Positions 24,601-44,443 are shown, counted from the stretch's first letter. The stretch is DNA of 64,000 bases from Cololabis saira (GCF_033807715.1 NC_084599.1:26654125-26718124); one strand, 5' to 3'. Made by a program: numbers and translations. The notes: generated by a model not told the origin, from the letters alone.

Positions 24601-26763
24601 ATAAACAATGGTATTGACACTTTTTATGATTTTTGTTATGCTCGTTTCTTTTGGTATTCTGTTGGATTTGCTGCATCATCAACATATTTCAATAACATAT
24701 TCAGAATAAAAACACAGGACACATGAAAAAATCAAAAAGGACAAATGAGGAAAAGATCACTGAATGTCAATATTTCAATACTGAAAAAATGGAAATTAGA
24801 ATTAATTAAAAGAAAAATTTAAAGAAATATTTGTATTATCAAGCAATAAAATCCCACACATACACACACAGCACGATCTTGGTGAATCTTTGCATTAAGC
24901 GAGCCTTAAAAAATAAATAAAAAAATAAAAAAACCTTTGACACTGTATGATCAAGTGTTTTAGGGAGCAGTTTTCTCCGTCCATCTTTCCATCTGCCCAG
25001 TGTTACTTCTGCTCTGTGGCTCATCAGGAAAACAGCCTGGCCTATTTGTCAATGTTTGTCATTGTTTTCTAACTCCTGACAAACACACATGACCGCGAGC
25101 AACATGGACTTAATGAAGGGGAATGGATGGGGGATGTTGACGAGCGTCCTTGGTACTAGCAAAGACATCTGATGCACTGGAAAGCCACAGAGCAATTTAG
25201 AGATCAAGAAAAAAAAGACAAAAAAATGGGCCACTGCCTCTCTGTAGCCTCCCCAGCAGCATGTTCACATAACAACTGGTCTGCTTTCGTGGTCACTCTT
25301 ATCTTAATGAGGCCCAATCCTTTGTTTAGCCCACAGTGGATTCACAGATAGGATTGTTTTTAAATAGGTCTCCCCCCATATTCCTCTTGTAGCTCCGTTG
25401 GCTTGTTGCCTGCACTGTATGAAGCCCAGGCTGGCTTCTTTCCACGGCTGAAATACTGATGCATCGATGTCAAACTTGTCATCTGTTCTGAGACTAAGAA
25501 ACCTTGGAGAAGAATCTTCAGATTTTTCTTCGGATAGTGGCAAAGATATTTGGCATAACCGTCTTCCTCAGCCATCCTGATAACGCACATATTCAGTACA
25601 GGCAGACAAAGCAATTCTAAGAGGCGGTGAAACCAGATCAAGTCGTGTTTGAGCCATTTTGTGATGTGATACGTATAGATGACTTATGTCAGATGTTTTT
25701 CCTGTTTAGAGGTTTAGGCTGGTAAAAGTCTAAGACAGCTGGGCTGAGCACCAAGAGCCCAGTGAAAATAATACAGAGTGACAAAGGTCAAAATAAGGTT
25801 AGAGTTGCTTTGCCGACTTTGACGGTGACCCTAAGAGCCACCGGGGCTCTGCTCGTGGGCACACATTGATGCGTATCTCAATGTAACTAGGGCACGGAGC
25901 CATGCATCGGAGCCACAACGAGCCCGCTCTCATTCCTCGTGAATAAGTCACTGATTCCACCTTGACCCTGCTGCCCACTGATCCACGACCTCCACAAGCC
26001 ATGTTTTTTGCCCTGAACTCAGCCTCAAAGCCTTTTTCCATAGTACAGCTTAATCCCCAACGCAGAAAACGGCAGGTGACGCGTTCGTGTGGTGTGTATC
26101 ACCTGAAGTCCTTCGTTTTCTGTGTTTACAGTATACTTGGTGGAGGTAAGCAGTTGCTGCTGCACACCAGCCCCTCCATCACTGTTTATCTGCACATTAC
26201 ACACAGCAGAACAGCTTTCATGCTGTAAGGGAACATATAACAATCTCCATTCAATGAACTCACACATATAGTTGTGTTGATAGCCTCCTATTAAATTAGA
26301 GTGGGACCTAAGAGTTCTGTTTGTGTCTGCTAATAATCTGAAGGTGGGAACATTTGGCTTTTTGTGGTGGGGCTGTTTTTAAAACTTCACACTTACGCTG
26401 CCAGATACCGATGTATTTAAAGCTGTATGAATGCAGGCTCTGTTTCAGTTATGATTATTGTTCAGAGAATACCACGATGTTAGAAGAAAGTTGGGATCAA
26501 ATCCTTTCATCTACGAATTATTAAAAGAACTGTGTTTATCACATGTAATTATCTAGTTCTAATTATCTAGTTATGCAAATTGGTTGATTCATCTTTTTTA
26601 AATGCATACTCATATTTTAGAGCGAGTAACTGTTTTATCCACCCTTACAGGAAAAACACTATGTATAATGCCTTACATTTGTTTTACATTAATCAAGAGT
26701 TGATGAGGTACGGTATTAAAGACAAACTGGTCAGATGGGAATGCTGACCTTTGATTCAAATAT

Positions 26764-26764
<1 letters not shown>
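21668..26764. other. intergenic, no gene recognised
   Basis: About 5 kb without a gene that I can name. It contains a CTCF-like site at 23,412, T/A-rich low-complexity pieces near 22,935 and 24,903-24,932, and ORFs of 60-117 codons without recognisable domains (for example 21,815-22,168 plus and 24,074-24,361 minus). Confidence 0.45.
23412..23424 (-). promoter_or_regulatory. candidate CTCF site
   Basis: TGCCCCCTAGTGG is the reverse complement of CCACTAGGGGGCA, close to the vertebrate CTCF core. This is a motif match only. Confidence 0.3.
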
Positions 26765-26766
<2 letters not shown>

Positions 26767-26840
<74 letters not shown>

Positions 26841-26842
26841 GT
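26767..26842. repeat. (AT)n microsatellite
   Basis: A nearly pure TA tract with one interruption (GTATATG) at its right end. Confidence 0.97.
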
Positions 26843-27689
26843 AATGAAAAGAAAAACATCCCAGCTTTTGGAAAAAAAGAAAGAAAGAAACATTGAAATA
26901 AATGCTTTTTGACAGAAGCTGCATTTGAATGTTCTCAATTTAATTAATCTTTCAACCAATTATTCCATCAATCTCAAATGACACAGAAATATTTTTTAAG
27001 GCTTAAAAGTTCAGTTTATTATTATTTTTATGTATTAACTGGTCATACAACTGAAATGTTAAGTGATGCCTTTATAATGCTTTCTACAATTAGATATAAA
27101 ATGCCTTTGATATTTCTGTAACTACTTTTTGTGCAGTAAATATATTAAAACTATAATAAGATTTTAGAGTGATGAATATTTTAGTTCTCAAGCTAAACAC
27201 GTTGAATTATTTTAAAAAATATTCATTTTTTTCTCAGTCAATAAAATAAATAAATATACATATGTGCACCAGCACCAGCTAATTCATCTTTTCATATATA
27301 TTTATTTATTTTTCACATCTATATATACCTGTTCATATTTCTATTTATTTCTATTTTTCACTGTATGTGCTTGTGTGTGTATTCTTTGGTGTTTACTGCT
27401 GAAACTCATTGCAGGATAAATAAAGGAGCATCTACCTGCCCAAATAGCCCAAATTTGGATCATTTTAGTTTTGTAAAATGTTTTTTGTATCAAAGCAGGT
27501 GCTCATGTGAACTCTTTCAGCTTAATATTATTAATAATGACATTGATAAAATCTTTATTCTGCCTTCTTCACTTATTACTGCTCTTTTGTTTTCTTACAG
27601 TCACAGAAATTGGATATGTCACCGCAGTGACATCACAAGTGCCAAGTATATATACATGAAAGCTCAAGAGACACAGCTTTGAGAAATCA
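26843..27689. other. intergenic, retroelement tail likely
   Basis: AT-rich. The part at about 27,290-27,440 (Tyr/Ser-coding T-rich run, then CATTGCAGGATAAATAAAGG) resembles the 3' untranslated end of a fish LINE, but no coding part is present. Confidence 0.35.
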
Positions 27690-27693
27690 TTAA

Positions 27694-28559
27694 AGCGGAC
27701 CTATTATGAAAAACACGTTTTTTCTTACTTTAACATATATACAGTGGTCTCCCCTCAGCCTGCCAACTCAGAGAAGGAGGAAAGCTACCAAATTCTGCAG
27801 TGTCTGTACAGCCGCCCGGATGAGCCATCCAGTGTGATGTGGATCTACGAGCCGTTCAGATTCTGCGCATTTTCGTTACGTAACCAAAATGCAAACCACG
27901 CCCACAACTATAAAACCGTGTAACTGCATGCGACCGTCCGACTATCGTGTGACATCAGACGCTCTCTGTCCATTTCCCTCCAGCCAGCTGCCACTTTATT
28001 GAGGTTTTTGTAGTGAAATGAGGAGGTATCATAGAAATAACTTCTCATTTCAACTAACTGGATCAGCCGTTCCTCATCCATGACCGTTTCCTACAGCGCT
28101 TTTAACCGGCTTTCAACGCAAGCGACAGGAAGAAAATAAAGCAGGGCGTCCGATAAATGCTCAGCTCAAAACGGCGCACCGTGTCGTGCTGCGCAGCGCT
28201 GTGGCCAGTTAGGACAGTCCAATAGAAAATAAAGCAATGGAATTGATTTTGTCACTGACGCTCGCTCGCATCGCATGCAGTTAGGACACGTAACTCCGTC
28301 GGCCGGAGCTTCCGCCATTTTTTCGTAGCGGTGTATTGCGTCATTCAAGCAGCCAATCAGCACAGAGCCTCATTTTCATAGCCCCGCCCACTCAGAATCC
28401 CTCATAGAGAAGGAGGTTAGAAACGGTAAAGATAAAGACGTGGCCCAGAGGCTGAATTTCTGTTTTTTATTTATTTATTTAGCAAAACAATCAAAAGCTT
28501 GTTTTTAAGACATTCAAGGCCTGTTTAAAATAGACATTAGATGCCATAATAGGTCCCCT
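27694..28559. mobile_element. TTAA-target DNA transposon, non-autonomous (866 bp)
   Basis: Flanked on both sides by TTAA (27,690-27,693 and 28,560-28,563). The termini AGCGGACCTATTATG and AGGGGACCTATTATG (right end reverse complemented) match at 14 of 15 positions. TTAA duplications are made by piggyBac and Kolobok elements, and this terminus is one that I associate with abundant fish MITE-like copies. There is no transposase frame. Internal sequence includes a GC-rich part (about 28,145-28,400). Confidence 0.9.
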
Positions 28560-28563
28560 TTAA

Positions 28564-30751
<2,188 letters not shown>

Positions 30752-32555
30752 ATATACATTTGCCAGACTAATCAAACTTTGGATCTTGTGACTATTTCCT
30801 TGTTAATTAATACCAGGAGAGATTGGGAGACTGAGCATCTTTTTAAGTTGACCATGTGTCACCCAATAAATTAATAAAATGACTTAGCTTGATCAATGAA
30901 AAACATCACAACACATTAAAAATAATAATCATCGTAATATGTATGGTTAACAGAACCACTATAATAGAACTCTTCAAACGCTTATACCTTAGTTGATTAT
31001 TTTCCAGTGATTGTATTTTAAAAAGGAGGCTGGTTCTAAAGGGCATTTTTTTAATAGAGTGTATTTAACAAATAAGTATTTAAATTATGTGGGAAAGCTT
31101 CGAGAAAGTACACAAGTTTTCACACTGTTGAAGAAAAAGATCTTTTGTAGAGAAAGATGGATTTTCTCCAGGGACCGATGGGCATCGGGGATAGAATAAA
31201 CACAATTTTAATTAAACTTGTTCCTTCGGGAATAAAGTCCCACACAGTACAGAGACGTTCCCTCAGTCTCGACTCCTGGTCCTAAATTACATTTTGCAAA
31301 GTTTTGCATTTCTGTTACTGTACTAAAAAAAAAAGATCCCTGTTAAAAAATAAGACATAATCAGTCGTCATTACTGCACAAAGTAAGTACAGAGACAAGC
31401 AACAACAACAACAAAAAGTAAACCTGGATTTTATTTTGTTAATCTGATTTTAAATGTATCGCATTCTTCCTTAGGCTTGTCAGGTTACCGAAAGTTAATT
31501 AGATTCGACACACTTAAAGCAGATAATCATTTCAGAGCAATCTACTTTTTTCCTGAGTAATAATACACACCTGAAAATGTGCTCCACCATGCTTCCTTAA
31601 TTTCTGTTAATTATGTGAATAATTACTCCATTAAGTGCCGTTTACTGACTGAGAAGTTGAAATACAAACACTGGGATGAGTTTTAAATTAAACGAGAAAG
31701 AAAATACTTACAGTGCTTCTGCATTCAGCAGGATGCATGAGATCATGTCAGCAGCAACCTTTTTCACAACAAAAGCGGACATCACCTCTAAATATTTTTC
31801 TGCTTTCTATACTTAAAATAGTAGCAGAAGTATTCAGAGACTTTATTCAAGTTTAACTACTGAGTCTCACAACAGGAAGAAGATTAATTAAAAGTAGAAA
31901 AGTACATGTATAATTACAAAACAGCAAACATTAATACTAATAACAATAATAAAGGTGACCCTGAGAATATTATAAAATATTATATTTGTATTGAGACCAT
32001 CAGGTTGCAATGGCTTCTGATTGCTACTTTATTCAACCAGCATGTTGTGACATTTAAGAATTATGAACATTGTTTCTAAATGTTGGTATTTTAGTACTGT
32101 TTTTTATTTATATATTTGTTGTTATTACCTATTCAAAGTTTCTAAATGTCTTAATGATAATGTGTAGATAATAACTAGTACTGTCTGATAAATACCATGA
32201 GCCAGGTTGATTATCTTTAATTTTACTGTATTTATTACCACGATACAATGTTTTTTGAAATAGAGTCTTGAACTATTTATGTTCTGACTCATGTTACTGA
32301 TCAGAAATATAATAATGTGCAAAAGTGAACACCCCCTCTTTTAAGCCTACATTTGTGCAAAAACTGAACAAAAATATCTGCTTAGTATTAGGCCATTATA
32401 ACTTCAGACAAAAAGAAAAAAAAAATGTTTTTTTTTGTCTTCACTATTATTTATTTCATAAAAATGGAGCAAAAAAGGGGTTAAAAATGATGTGAGCAAT
32501 ACTTAGTACCTCTTAGTACCTAGATACCCCAAGATGAGCAGGATGAAGTGGCCAG
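30752..32555. other. intergenic, no gene recognised
   Basis: AT-rich unique sequence. A short GTTCCTTCGGGAATAAAG stretch near 31,220 looks like a retroelement tail. No gene seen. Confidence 0.45.
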
Positions 32556-32637
32556 GGATGGATGGATGGATGGATGGATGGATGGATGGATGGATGGATG
32601 GATGGATGGATGGATGGATGGATGGATGGATGGATGG
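32556..32637. repeat. (GGAT)n microsatellite
   Basis: About 20 units of GGAT. The Met-Asp-Gly-Trp ORF through it is an artefact. Confidence 0.98.
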
Positions 32638-35995
<3,358 letters not shown>

Positions 35996-36150
35996 AATGA
36001 CTGTGACGGACTTGCGACATGTTCAGAGTGTGCAATGCCTATTAACTCTTGACTGTGGGTTGGCTAAAGCTCCCTGCCATTCTGAACAGGATAAAGCAGG
36101 TTTTAATGGATGGATGGATGGATGGATGGATGGATGGATGGATGGATGGA
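35996..36150 (+). mobile_element. diverged SINE 3' fragment with (GGAT)n tail
   Basis: The order of short blocks (GACGGACTTGCGACATGTTCAG, GTGTGCAATGCC, a GGTTGGCTAAAGCTCCCTGCC region, GAACAGGATAAAGCAGG, then a GGAT array at 36,105-36,150) follows the familiar 3' half of fish tRNA-derived SINEs that end in ATGG repeats. It is diverged and lacks the tRNA head. Confidence 0.65.
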
Positions 36151-36734
36151 AGGAATTATTTGCACCCATGTGATCACCTGTCGAATCATCCAACAGTACT
36201 GAACTTACAAAACCAGAGTTTTAATTACATCATATTGTACAAACAAGTGATTATGAATTTTCCGGAAAAGTGCGGAGCTGAGAGCCTGAAAATGAACACA
36301 ATGCATGTCACAGAAATAATTACAGAATACTTACATTAAAACCTAAAATACCATCTGAAAAGGAGTTTAATTGAACGCCACTTTAACAGATGTGAAACAA
36401 TGAATAGTAGATCACATAATAGTATTTTAAAATAAGAGACTTTGCCAGTTCAAAGCCAAACAAGTACAATGCAGCTGTGCTTCAAGGATTAAACATAAAT
36501 TCACAGTTAATTTAGTCAATTTAAACAGAAATTAAATCTCGTTGAACCTTGAAGCCTTTTTCCTCAATATGCGATTCCTGCCTCTCTGTATTTCATTCTG
36601 TTTTAATACATGCCTCTTTTTCCCTGCCTCCAGTTCTCTTTCACCCTCCCCAAGTTGCCCAATATCCCCTCGGTTCAGCGGCAGGGCACTGGGTCACAGC
36701 CTTGACTTGATTTTCACACTGTTTCCCCCCACAG
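36151..36734. other. intergenic, pyrimidine-rich toward its right end
   Basis: Nothing coding recognised. The last 200 bases are C/T-rich and end in a strong splice-acceptor-like tract (GTTTCCCCCCACAG). Confidence 0.4.
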
Positions 36735-36881
36735 AACGACACATCACGTTAATCAGGGTTAACAATTACGATGCGGCTTTGCCAAGCGGGGTTCCCGTCG
36801 GCTTAACGCAGCTCCACTCGGGCGATGCAGATGGGCTGGTCATCCCTTCTCTGAGGCTGGCAGGTGGCTTCATGTCACCTG
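36735..36881 (+). CDS. candidate orphan internal exon, product unknown
   Basis: The segment lies between a strong acceptor (TTTTCACACTGTTTCCCCCCACAG) on its left and a good donor (G|GTGAGG) on its right. Its length is 147 bases, exactly 49 codons, so it would be a symmetric exon. One plus frame is open throughout, containing VNNYDAALPSGVPVGLTQLH and ends GGFMSP; the other two are stopped. The block is richer in GC and CpG than its flanks. I recognise no family and no partner exons nearby. A conserved regulatory element that happens to be open is a real alternative. Confidence 0.2.
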
Positions 36882-38130
36882 GTGAGGAGTAGCTGCAGTT
36901 TCAGAAAAAGGACAAAGGAAATGAGAGATAAAATTACTGATAATTTGAAACTTCAAGTGATTCAAAAAGGATGAAAGGCATGAATAGAGTACTGCGGATG
37001 AATGTGAATATATATCCATTAATTATGTATGCTATTTCCCTAGAATTCAGTTAAAACAAAAGGAACTTATGTGCCTGCAGAGCGGACCTTTATCCATAAT
37101 AAAATAATTTGCATGTTAAACTGTGGATTCCTCCATTATACCAATGGAAAAAAGGAGAGCATTATAGCAAAGTAAAAAGCTACGACTGCTATTCTTTTCA
37201 GAGAGTTTGACAACTCATAAAAGGTGTACAGTTGGACGTAAATATTCTCTATCCCCCATGTGCTCCTCAATTCTCATCGACGGCACGGTTCATGAATATT
37301 GAGATGTCAAAGGTCATACAAACCACTGGATTACGAATCGGACGCAAGCGAGCGATGTTTTAGGTTCACAGAGAGGTGGAGAAGTATAGTCCGAATAGAA
37401 CTTGCAGAGCTTGACTGAATCATGGCCCATCTGCCGAAATGGCGAAAAAGTCTATGCAGCAGCTGGCTAGCTTGCACAACACAGCTTAGGGTACCCAGGC
37501 TGTAGGCGATGCAGACTTAATTATTCATTCAGTTAGAAGAAGCATTACACAACCGTGCTTTCCCGATAAGACCAACCACCAAGAAAAACTCATCCTGTCA
37601 TACAGCCCTGGGTGACGGAGGGAGTTCATTTCACTCTGCCAGTTCAATTTTTTACATCAACCAAACAGAGACTCTCGACGTGACCTTTTAAAAAGAAGAA
37701 ACTGGGCCAAAGTATAACTTATGCATGGAATCACCTTGTATTTACCCTCTTCTTTGGAAGACCTTCTGTGGAAGTGCATCTTTTCTTTTCTCTTATTTTT
37801 TCCAACTGTGAGACCACGACTGAGCACTTTGCTTCTCCGATTTTTCCGTGACATTGTGTGTTTGAAATATCGCACTTTTGAAGTGACACATGTATTATTA
37901 ACACGGGACTCAAGTGCTATCCCTGCAGGGACAGGGAGAGACTTTCGCATGTTTGTGTCGCTGCCATCATTTTGATTTGACTGTGAGTGAAACAGTTTCT
38001 GCCCAAACATTAGGAAACTCTGACACCAGAGCACAAAGTAAATATTTCATGTTTTTGACAACTTCAAACTTCGAAGTTTTACTTTGAGAGCAGTGCTATC
38101 TATGGATTAAAGCTTAGGGATCTTCAAGAG
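36882..38130. other. intergenic, no gene recognised
   Basis: Unique AT-rich sequence. The overlapping frames at 37,657-38,034 (minus) and 37,721-37,975 (plus) show no recognisable protein. Confidence 0.45.
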
Positions 38131-38480
38131 ATCAGTTCAGTTCAGTTCAGTTCAACTTTATTTCACCCGAAGGTAAATTTGCCTTGCAATAAAGCGCTCT
38201 AGCGAGTCCAGCAACAAGACACTTCAGTACTCACATACAACATACAGTATAAACCATAATCACAACATAAAAGGCTAAAACCATATCTATTTATTTAGGA
38301 GGGTTATTGCAGTAGGTATAAAACTATGTTTAAAACATTTGATTTTGCATTGTTGTACACTCGTATATCTGCGTCCTGACTGAACTTGCTGGATCCTATT
38401 ATTATTGGTATAAAGACAAGCCTTGTAAAAATAAAGTGTTTGTAAAATCCTTATAAATGGACAAGGGAGAAAAAAAAGAA
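38131..38480 (-). mobile_element. non-LTR retrotransposon 3' end, minus strand
   Basis: On the minus strand the sequence ends in CTTCGGGTGAAATAAAGTTG followed by a (AACTG)n pentamer tail (38,131-38,155). This is the typical layout of a LINE 3' end with a short tandem tail. The inner boundary is approximate and no coding part was identified. Confidence 0.5.
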
Positions 38481-39739
38481 GTACAGACGATTATTGATGC
38501 TTAAGAGTTAGTTTGTCCTGAAAGCCAATTTTAGGACCCGTATTTATATTTTAAATTCAACAAACTTACAATGGTTATGTGAATAAGTAAAAATAAGCAG
38601 CGGATCTTATAACCTTAGACATTTATAAAAAAAGTGTTATAAAATGTTGAAAGTGGTATTCCCCTGGCGGGTTTTGGTGCCGAAAAGGAAATAAAAGTCG
38701 GGAAAAAAATCGTAGTCCGAGACAAACTGGAGAGATGTCTTGGTCGAAAGTCCTTCCTTATTCCTGTCAGACTTCGCTTCCTTTTATGCACCACAAGTGA
38801 CGCTCCTTGTGTTCTTTAATAGGCGTTAATGGGTTTTATGGGACATCAAGGACAAGCGTCCAATATTGTTTGGGTTTCACGACCCGTTGCGCTTCACCCA
38901 TACTCGCACAAAGACAATATTTGTATTAGACTGTGCTGCGATGTCCCAGAGAAATCCCAGTCATAGAAAATCATCTCAACGCCCAGTTTGTGGGGGTCAA
39001 TCAGTGTTCAAGCCTGGAGAAATAGAATAAGAAAAAAAAGGATAACAACAAACACGAAGTCCTACTAAACTCCACCTGCCCCCACTGCCCTCTCTAGTTG
39101 AGGTAAAATAAAGTTCACCAAAAGTTCACATGTCCATTATCATAGCTGAATTTGGTAGTATGGGTCTGTGATTGGAGGGGAAGGAGGAGGCGCAAGCTTG
39201 CCAAATGTACCCAGAAAACTGTATGACACATGACGTGTTTTGCACTTCCGACCCCGATACGCAGGGTCACTGTTCGGTCAGAGTGCCGCTTCAGGCCAAC
39301 TGTGTTTGGGGATTGTGTGGATGTGATGGGTACGGGGACCCAGTTCAGTTCGAGAAAAAAAAAAAAAAAGAATAATCCCAAAATATCTCTGACACTGTGT
39401 CGTAACATCCCTAAAGCCTGCCCCGCCCAACTCCAAAAACAGGTTCAACTGGAGTTCACGGTGGGAGGCCCCGCCCACTCGCGACTCCATCATCGGGCAG
39501 ACTGATCGTCATCACGAGCTGGAGACGGCTTACCTTTACTGGCTGCTGGGAAGGTCACAGCGACACCCCATGGGGCCGCAGCCACTTGCTCGGAGCAAAA
39601 ACTCCCAATCTTTGGTACAAATTGAGCTTTCTTATGAAATCAATCTTATGTTGTCAATTTATTTGGTCGAATTTTGATTTTACAGGATAACAACTTTTCA
39701 TTTAATTATTATTAATTATTATTAAATGCTGGTAATGAT

Positions 39740-39775
<36 letters not shown>

Positions 39776-40270
39776 GTGACATTTTGATCCATTTACCTTT
39801 AAAGACACGTGATGGTGTATCTTTTTTTTAAAGAGTTTAAATATACATTTATTTTCTTGAGCTTTGTAAATTACTCTAATTCAGAATTAGATAACTTTTT
39901 TTATATAACTTTATAACCTTTTGTTTGTAAAATAAGTTGCAAATTGCAACCTTTTTTTTCAAATAAAAAAATGTAATTACTGGGAGGAGGAAAGAGTTTA
40001 AATATATATTTATTTTCTTGAGCTTTCTAAATTACTCTATATAATTCAGAATCAGATGACATTTTTTTATATAACTATAACCTTTTTTTGTAAAATAAGT
40101 TGCAAATTGAAACATTTAAAAATAATTGTAATTACTGGATAGATATAGGGAGGATGAGTTATTTAGTTTTGTATTATTTTAAATCTAGGATTGTTGAACA
40201 TGTAGGACTTTAAAATAAAAAATAAACACAAAAAAATTATAAACACACACACACATACATTATTGTAAAA

Positions 40271-40271
<1 letters not shown>
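38481..40271. other. intergenic, no gene recognised
   Basis: Contains an A run at 39,355-39,369, a (TA)n run at 39,746-39,773, and two similar AT-rich segments starting GAGTTTAAATATA near 39,833 and 39,994. The latter share blocks such as TATTTTCTTGAGCTTT and CAGAATYAGAT and may be a diverged tandem duplication of about 160 bases. Confidence 0.4.

Positions 40272-40359
<88 letters not shown>
40272..40359. repeat. (GT)n microsatellite
   Basis: An 88-base TG dinucleotide tract, with a short CA run just to its left (about 40,244-40,256). Confidence 0.98.
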
Positions 40360-40363
<4 letters not shown>

Positions 40364-40682
40364 ATAATTTAATGGAAGATAACAGATTAATAATTATTTG
40401 TGCAACAATTATTTGAGCATATACATAATAAATTGCAGTGGCAGATAAACATTGATATAATCCTAATCAGTTTAATGAAATAAAATCATACTGTACACAG
40501 CACAGACATTGTACATACAACGATTTATTAACAAATTGAATTTCTAAAACACTTAATTCAATTAAATTTAAACAACTTGCTAAAACATATTACATGGGCC
40601 CTTTGATGGACTGGAGAATTGTACAATGTGTACACTGCTGATCAACCCGCCTCAGATCTAGAATAAATGTATGAAAACAATG

Positions 40683-40687
<5 letters not shown>

Positions 40688-40717
<30 letters not shown>
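40688..40717. repeat. C20-A10 homopolymer pair
   Basis: Twenty C followed by ten A. The G-run on the minus strand could form a quadruplex; its length is also error-prone in sequencing. Confidence 0.9.
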
Positions 40718-41356
40718 GCAATCAAAAATAACAATATTAAAATAAATTGCAACAGAAATAATTATTTTAGATTATTTTTTTAAACGGTACATTAAACTAG
40801 AAGTTGGAAAAATTACGTGCTGTTTTGTCTTTCTGGTTATTAAAGAAAAAAGAAGGTAAAGCTTAAAAGCAATTGTTACTATTATCTCTTCAGAGGCTGA
40901 ATTGTTCTGGTAATATTCATTTTCAATTCATAATTAACTGTTAAGGAAATACAAGCCAGTGAAATAAAGTCAAAGTTGGCCTTTAATTTTAGTTTAAAAA
41001 AAAATAACTTACTTACTTACTTAGGTAGGAGCACTGGGTGATAAAATGGGGGAAAAAACAGGGATAAAAATATATATATAAAAAAAGAAGGGGTTGTCCT
41101 CCTATATTATCAACTCAAATGAATGCTTATTAAATAAGAAATAAACAGGTGTCAGTTTGTCATTACATATTTTATATATTTGTATAAAATATCAACAGTT
41201 TAACAAGATACAATGCATGGAATAAAGCGTTTGGTTAAAATTGTTTAGATTCATGTGAAAGTTCGACGCTGCCTCGTAAAACTCGTAAAAGACTGATTTT
41301 GTTCACCAGAGCTAAGCTTGGCTCACATGTGCCACTGTACCAGAGCGCTGAAGAAG

Positions 41357-42851
<1,495 letters not shown>

Positions 42852-42943
42852 TCAATGCTTCACCCAGCAAGTTGCATTCTCTTGGTGTGATGTGCCGTCG
42901 CCCCGTACGCAGTAGAGCAGACTGGAGAAGCAGGACTGGAGAT
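42852..42943 (-). CDS. candidate orphan terminal exon, product unknown
   Basis: On the minus strand a good acceptor (TTTCCTTTTTCTCCGTGTGTCAG) is followed by 92 bases open in one frame to a TGA. If a G is supplied by the previous exon, the peptide starts DLQSCFSSLLYCVRGDG and ends ATCWVKH, 30 residues in all. The GC content is clearly above the AT-rich flanks. Cys and aromatic content would suit a membrane-protein tail, but I recognise no family and find no upstream exon. A chance island remains possible. Confidence 0.2.
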
Positions 42944-44443
42944 CTGACACACGGAGAAAAAGGAAATATAGGATTAAATCATCTCATACATATGAAAATG
43001 TTCCTTACATACTACATACCATCTTACATTTAATGCCTGTAGAATAAGCTGTTGCTTTTTTTTTGTGCTTTTTTTTTAAGAGCATTGTTGACATTTACTG
43101 TGTCTGGTGAATGTCAATAAAATTGGTAATAATTGTGAAATAAATTGTTCAAATTTCATGGATGTAAACCTATTTGCTTATACAACAAGGTCTTAGGTTT
43201 TTTAGCAATTTATCACTGTGGCTGTGTTCTTAAAAATGTGTTTTTCTTGACACTATTTAATTTTGTTAGAACAGTCAGAGTCAATAAGAAGTGGATTTAT
43301 TAAGCCTTTTGAAGAATTAAAATTGCTTCATCATTTACATCATACGTATATGCTGGTAAAAGTGGAATATTAACTTTTGTTCATATTTTAGACCATTTCC
43401 ATTGTCCCCCTTCATAAAGTATTACCATTTGCAACTTTATTTTTTTGTTTTAAAGATGACATCTAATTAATGTTTTTGTTTTTAAACACATTTTAAATTT
43501 AAAAAAGTTAAAACAAAGAGTCCCATCTGACGGTAGACTGAGACGTGATGGAGATGAAACATCTGGCAGTGATTACACTGGTCTGAAGGTTTCAGCAGTA
43601 CGCCAGTTTACACCAGATTAAGCTAAAATGTTTTTATGGTTTTAGATTTTTAGGATATACAGGCCTCTGACCAAGATTAAATAAGGGTTTGTAATGTGCA
43701 TTATACATTTCGATGATGAGTTTTTATTTTTTATATTGTTGATAATTCTACAAGCCATACAGTTATTTATTATGAGGACACACACAAAATTAACATTACA
43801 AATAAGGAGGATTTTTATGTTTCTAAAAAATTATTATTTCTCTAGAAAGTACACTGAGTAGAGAAATCATCATTGTGATGATGATAAAATGGAAAATATT
43901 TCAAATTTGTTGAAAAATAAATTTCTAGGCATACTTCATATTTCTCAAGTCAGTAGAAATGGAGCATAAAAAAGGGTCCAAGTATAACTGACCATTGCTA
44001 TTGCCTGATTTTATTGATTATATATAAATATCTGACGGTGCTGACAAAAGCTTTGGACATATTTAACAACAAAAACAATAAAAAAGAAATAATAATGCAT
44101 ATATTGAGACTTTTTGTTTTTCGTTCCTTATTTTTTATTGAAATTTTATCTTTTTGCCCCTGACAACTGATTTTGTGGGTTCTGGTTTGTTCTATAATCA
44201 AAAACTTTAAGCAGTTAGCACCAAAAACGAAAGCCACACATACAAATATTATTATTATATAAGACTGTTGGATAATAAACTGTAATTATTTGAAAAAGGA
44301 AAATGAATGTTTTTAATGGAATTAATACTTTGCTTTCAGGAATTAGTGAATTAGTAGTGAACCTTAAACGGAAACACAGCAGTATTTTAATCATAATTAA
44401 ATGGTAACAAAAAAGTACTTTATTTTCATACATGTGTATTATT

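Noticed and set aside
43505..43600. Exon-like block on the minus strand (open frame containing DQCNHCQMFHLHH)
   Set aside because: No proper acceptor, and part of it resembles 53,835-53,860, so it is more likely a relic of a dispersed repeat.
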